Below are positions 61,332 to 64,000 of a stretch of DNA of 64,000 bases, piece by piece (the first letter of the stretch is position 1; the number at the start of each line of letters is the position of its first letter). The DNA comes from Paenibacillus plantarum (GTDB lineage Bacteria; Bacillota; Bacilli; Paenibacillales; NBRC-103111), in contig NZ_WHNY01000040.1 of assembly GCF_013141695.1 (NCBI RefSeq), forward strand, positions 62,001 to 126,000, read 5' to 3'. The position numbers and the translations under genes are program-made. The notes under the pieces were generated by a model. The model was not told where the DNA came from, searched no databases, and saw nothing but the letters and a program-made list of their open reading frames with translations.

Positions 61332-61852
61332 GTTCGATCGATTCTCCTTGTCGATTGAGATTTTTGATCAATCCAATGCTTTTTCAGCTTGGTAAATACA
61401 AGAACACACAGCATCTGCACGATGAGATACACGCAAAAGGAATAACTTAGTTTCCAGTGTCGGTACTGAAATACATCAAAATAAACATTCAAAGCTTCAA
61501 AGGCTGTTCCTATTAACGAGCAACATAAAATATAGACAGGAATCATCAACCCACGAATACGGAACTTGATGTAGTAATAAGCAAAAAAATAACCAAAAAC
61601 AGGATATAAACACCAAGTTAGAATATCTGCAAGATCGAAATACGGATAAATATTCGTGTTATAGAGGTCAAACGGTGGTACGGCAATGATCGTGTCCAAA
61701 CTTTTGGCCGTATTCAGACTGAAAAGCATCATGATGATACTTACAGATTTGGGCATGTTACTTGGAAGAAACCACATGAAACCATAACTTAACACGAGAC
61801 ATACGAGTGTAAATAGCGTATTCCTTTGCAATAACACATCAAGTTGACTCAA
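61328..61852 (-). CDS. CBO0543-family membrane protein
   Basis: A 174-residue protein with about five membrane helices, recognised by the family-type segments NIYPYFDLADILTWCLYPVF and FEALNVYFDVFQYRHWKLSY. Members are common in spore-forming Firmicutes and functionally unknown. TTG start with GAAGG upstream. It overlaps the preceding paralogue-like gene by 14 nt and the next gene by 4 nt. Confidence 0.82.
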   Translation of the reverse strand: MSQLDVLLQRNTLFTLVCLVLSYGFMWFLPSNMPKSVSIIMMLFSLNTAKSLDTIIAVPPFDLYNTNIYPYFDLADILTWCLYPVFGYFFAYYYIKFRIRGLMIPVYILCCSLIGTAFEALNVYFDVFQYRHWKLSYSFCVYLIVQMLCVLVFTKLKKHWIDQKSQSTRRIDRT

Positions 61853-62324
61853 ATGGTATTCCTTCCTTTCGCATAATCAACCGATACACTAGCAGTGCAA
61901 GTCCTGTGCAAATAAGGAGCAAGACGCTTTCCAAATATGACCAAGATACTTTCCACTGTTCAGAGTAGTGAACAATTCCTAAGCTATGCATCCAAAATTT
62001 CAAGAACATTTGAAAGATTGAGAAAATAAAGATGGACAACATCTTGTACAATAATCCATGTGTTTTTACAAACTGCTCCATGGCCACTATCACAATAATC
62101 GGCGTAACTACTTGTTGAGATACGATTCTTAAGATGATATCCGGTAACCGAAGCGAAGGAATCAATAACTGATAATTCAAGGTGATAATCATAAAGTAGA
62201 CACCCTGCAGTAAAAGTACAATTAACCAGCAAAAGATCGTTTCGAACAGTTGCAACCTTCGCTTTGTAACGAAAAAGGCAATAGTCGTAAGGATATAACA
62301 TGTAAGGAGTAGAATATTTCCCAT
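61839..62324 (-). CDS. Membrane protein related to the CBO0543 family
   Basis: A 161-residue protein with four to five membrane helices (ILLLTCYILTTIAFFVTKR, FCWLIVLLLQGVYFMIITL, VVTPIIVIVAMEQFV and VLLLICTGLALLVYRLI). The segment LGIVHYSEQWKVSWSYLESV resembles the Q-W/H-W-K-x-S-Y motif of its downstream neighbour, so the two are probably distant paralogues. First gene of the overlapping operon. No strong ribosome site is visible (GGGG 17 nt upstream), which leaves the start uncertain. Confidence 0.72.
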   Translation of the reverse strand: MGNILLLTCYILTTIAFFVTKRRLQLFETIFCWLIVLLLQGVYFMIITLNYQLLIPSLRLPDIILRIVSQQVVTPIIVIVAMEQFVKTHGLLYKMLSIFIFSIFQMFLKFWMHSLGIVHYSEQWKVSWSYLESVLLLICTGLALLVYRLIMRKEGIPFEST

Positions 62325-62447
62325 GACTGCAGCACCATTGTCCCCTTCATCAACTCATGTTTTTAACAAATATGCCCAACTTTGCACACATTTAGTACCG
62401 AGCAGAAAAAGCGCACCTTGACACTAATCTTAATAGAAATCAAAACA

Positions 62448-62456
62448 TGATATACT
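62448..62456 (+). promoter_or_regulatory. Extended -10 promoter of the DUF84 gene
   Basis: TGATATACT is an extended -10 about 50 nt before the proposed CTG start. A TTGACA lies 27 bp upstream of it, too far for standard spacing. Confidence 0.5.
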
Positions 62457-62507
62457 AGACTTATTGTTTCCGTTGATCTGTTTTGGGAAAGTTAGGAGTG
62501 ATGACAA

Positions 62508-63038
62508 CTGTTTGACAAAAAAGTAAGAATCGCTTTAGGTACAAAAAATCAAGCAAAGCGAGCTGCTGTGGTAGCGGCTACGGGGATAGAACCGATTTGT
62601 CACGCTGTCCCTTCTGGTGTTTCTGACCAGCCAATGACGGAAGATGAAACCATTCTTGGTGCGATCACACGGGCCAAGAATGTGCTTAAGGCAGAGCCTG
62701 AAGCCGACTTTGGACTTGGACTTGAAGGTGGCCTTACATTCGACAGCATCCATACGAGGCAGTGGTACCTCTTCTCTGTTTGCGCCGCTTGGGATGGGCT
62801 TCAGCTTTACGTCGGCAAAGGGTTATATTTCCCTATTCCCCAAGAAATTGGAGAGAAATTAATACAAGGTGGAACCGAACTTCGCCACATCATCGATGAA
62901 ATGAGCAGCACGGTCGGGAGTAATCATAAAGAAGGCGCTTATGGTTTATTTACGAATGGTCGAATTACACGAAGTGATGTATTTCGGGATGCGGTCCTTG
63001 CAGCACTGACACCTTTTCAATCCACGTTTTATAAGTAA
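62508..63038 (+). CDS. DUF84 NTP phosphatase (YjjX-like), apparent CTG start
   Basis: A 176-residue inosine/xanthosine triphosphatase of the YjjX/DUF84 family, which removes non-canonical purine nucleotides. The N-terminal nucleotide-binding motif is ALGTKNQAKRAAV, followed by SGVSDQPMTEDETILGAITR and the glutamate-rich GLGLEGGL. The frame has a TGA at 62502-62504 and no ATG, GTG or TTG between it and this motif. A CTG at 62508 is 9 nt after AGGAG and gives a normal N-terminus (FDKKVRIALGTK), so initiation at CTG is the best reading. The first standard start, GTG at 62568, would remove the binding motif. It is monocistronic, with a terminator after it. Confidence 0.85.
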   Translation: MFDKKVRIALGTKNQAKRAAVVAATGIEPICHAVPSGVSDQPMTEDETILGAITRAKNVLKAEPEADFGLGLEGGLTFDSIHTRQWYLFSVCAAWDGLQLYVGKGLYFPIPQEIGEKLIQGGTELRHIIDEMSSTVGSNHKEGAYGLFTNGRITRSDVFRDAVLAALTPFQSTFYK

Positions 63039-63058
63039 AAGTAGGCCAAAGTAAATTG

Positions 63059-63110
63059 AAAGAGGGCTACCCCCAAGTAGATGATTCTACTTAAAGGTGC
63101 CCTCTTTGTT
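63059..63110. terminator. Bidirectional terminator
   Basis: Outer stem AGAGGGC/GCCCTCT and inner stem AAGTAGA/TCTACTT, followed by TTTGTTTT on the plus strand. It separates the convergent DUF84 gene and small membrane gene. Confidence 0.82.
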
Positions 63111-63209
63111 TTACTTATAGATGGGTGCAATGCGGTCATACATGAACACAATGAGAATGAGCAAAGCCCATATTAGCTTACTTTTGAATAGGTTTCGTAC
63201 TCGCTTCAT
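63111..63209 (-). CDS. 32-residue single-helix membrane protein
   Basis: A very short gene coding a basic N-terminus (MKRVRNLFKSK), one membrane helix (LIWALLILIVFMY) and a short tail (DRIAPIYK). GGAGG lies a few bases before the ATG, and the ATG overlaps the stop of the preceding gene in an ATGA. The coupling, ribosome site and clean helix make it a real gene. Function unknown; it may bind the product of the coupled gene. Confidence 0.72.
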   Translation of the reverse strand: MKRVRNLFKSKLIWALLILIVFMYDRIAPIYK

Positions 63210-63637
63210 ACGTCCTCCGTAGTAATCATATCCGCTTGAGAAACATCCTCAATGTCATCTTCCAAACTATTGATTGTAAGCAAAGCACTAGTCCGTTTAC
63301 CTACTAGTAATTCGACGGATTGATTGAGATGAAAGTGTTCATATTCTGTTGCTTTTACACGCACTTTCATTAGCTTTCCATTTGGTTTTCGAATATGAAT
63401 ACGGAATTCTTCGATAAATTCTACGTTAGCCACTATTTTCTCCGCGTCTTTTTGGATGAGATCTATACTAATAATGACAGCTAGAATAAGAAATAGTCCC
63501 AGACAAAAACTGAAAATAACAATAAAACCAACTGGGCGATGGTCGCCAATATTAATGATGAGTTGTACCAAAGATAAGAAGAAAAACATACAAACACTAA
63601 CAAGTTGAGATTTTAATGATCGTTCGTATAGTTTCAC
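63206..63637 (-). CDS. Two-helix membrane protein of unknown function
   Basis: A 143-residue protein with two N-terminal membrane helices (LVSVCMFFFLSLVQLIINI and GFIVIFSFCLGLFLILAVII). A cytoplasmic beta-rich domain (RIHIRKPNGKLMKVRVKATE, SVELLVGKRTSALLTI) and an acidic tail (SLEDDIEDVSQADMITTEDV) follow. The domain has the look of a small barrel, but no family is recognised. GTG start with GGAGGGG 6-8 nt upstream. Its stop overlaps the start of a 32-residue membrane protein. Confidence 0.78.
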   Translation of the reverse strand: MKLYERSLKSQLVSVCMFFFLSLVQLIINIGDHRPVGFIVIFSFCLGLFLILAVIISIDLIQKDAEKIVANVEFIEEFRIHIRKPNGKLMKVRVKATEYEHFHLNQSVELLVGKRTSALLTINSLEDDIEDVSQADMITTEDV

Positions 63638-63718
63638 AGTTAGCCCCCCTCCATAAATAGTATTCGCGAAAAGCCTCCTATTCCCTTTTTATGCCTGGTA
63701 TGGAACAATCAATCCAAA

Positions 63719-63758
63719 AAATAAAAAGCCCGCTAGAGCTTCTTAAGCTCCAACGGGC
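63719..63758 (-). terminator. Terminator of the small membrane gene at 63779
   Basis: Minus-strand stem GCCCGTTGGAGCTT/AAGCTCTAGCGGGC with a small internal bulge, followed by TTTTTATTTTTT. Confidence 0.88.
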
Positions 63759-63778
63759 AGCATTCAACTTTTAAAGTT

Positions 63779-63889
63779 TTAACGAGCTTTCCTTTTCCGC
63801 TTATGAAATACAAACCAAGCGACTCCGATCGTTCCAGCCGCGAGCACAGCGCTAAACAAGAGAATGTAACTAAGATGAAATAGTTGCAA
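63779..63889 (-). CDS. 36-residue single-helix membrane protein
   Basis: Starting at a TTG (63889) with GGAGGGG 5 nt upstream, the minus strand codes one membrane helix (SYILLFSAVLAAGTIGVAWF) and a very basic tail (HKRKRKAR). A strong terminator follows 21 nt after the stop, so this is a complete transcription unit end. Function unknown. Confidence 0.68.
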   Translation of the reverse strand: MQLFHLSYILLFSAVLAAGTIGVAWFVFHKRKRKAR

Positions 63890-64000
63890 CGGATCCCCTC
63901 CTCTGTCGATCACCCTTATCATTCCTGCTCTATTTAAGATGAGTCACACGATGCTAAACTATCCCTTATTCAAAGAAAAAAGACCCGCACGTCGTACGGA

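Noticed and set aside
63960-64000. Beginning of a hairpin at the right edge
   Set aside because: AAAAAAGACCCGCACG near the edge looks like the start of a terminator, but its second arm lies outside the window.

Overview
The window looks like a chromosomal segment of a Paenibacillus-type Firmicute. Supporting signs are strong AGGAGG-type ribosome binding sites with many TTG/GTG starts, an LplB/YtcP-type sugar ABC transporter with a YesM/YesN two-component system, cre-like CcpA sites, a Bacillus 7-1-7 Fur box, a ydaO-type c-di-AMP riboswitch and a GH52 beta-xylosidase. There is no rRNA, tRNA, CRISPR array, intact insertion sequence or prophage. Genus assignment is inference from gene content.

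Layout. 1-2.3 kb: a 5'-truncated family 4 glycosyltransferase coupled to UDP-glucose 6-dehydrogenase (cell-surface polysaccharide). 2.4-8.0 kb: a lone esterase behind a perfect Fur box, a LysR/SDR divergent pair, a nucleotidase, a second SDR, an acetyltransferase and a membrane-anchored metallophosphoesterase.

8.2-34.8 kb is a carbohydrate-catabolism island. Its core is YesM/YesN (26.6-30.2 kb, +), divergent from an operon of two permeases, a binding lipoprotein, a 2,064-residue secreted beta-helix protein and a sugar-phosphate isomerase (26.4 to 15.7 kb, -). Next come ThuA and Gfo/Idh/MocA genes (14.5-12.8 kb) and a set of a glycoside-hydrolase-like protein, an FGGY kinase and an HpcH/HpaI aldolase (12.6-8.3 kb). 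Three promoters in this island share one architecture: a two-part upstream box, a TATAAT 39 bp away, and a cre-like site downstream. Two of them are a 133-bp near-identical duplication, and the second copy now drives a decayed Gfo/Idh/MocA fragment. I infer one regulon controlled by the YesN-type activator and CcpA. At 30.3-34.8 kb lies a second unit: an AraC regulator divergent from 5-dehydro-4-deoxyglucarate dehydratase, a UxuA-like dehydratase and alpha-ketoglutarate-semialdehyde dehydrogenase, i.e. oxidative breakdown of a hexarate-type acid to 2-oxoglutarate.

35-52.4 kb is mostly single housekeeping or stress genes: acetyltransferases, SRPBCC proteins, YdeI-type proteins, an ankyrin protein, a sulfatase-modifying-factor-like protein, a heterodimeric ABC exporter with one degenerate ATPase site, a methyltransferase, an Rrf2 regulator with a thioredoxin-reductase-like flavoprotein and shared operator motifs, two related alpha/beta hydrolases, AlaX and a NUDIX hydrolase. 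52.4-55.6 kb is a GH52 beta-xylosidase with a divergent AraC regulator. 55.7-64 kb holds a deoxyribosyltransferase-like protein, a LysM-CAP secreted protein behind a c-di-AMP riboswitch, a secreted stalk-domain protein, an overlapping four-gene membrane operon, a DUF84 nucleotide phosphatase that appears to start at CTG, and membrane genes including two very short ones.

Intergenic space carries two families of short inverted repeats and several gene remnants (SDR, Gfo/Idh/MocA, VOC), so the segment has a history of duplication and deletion.
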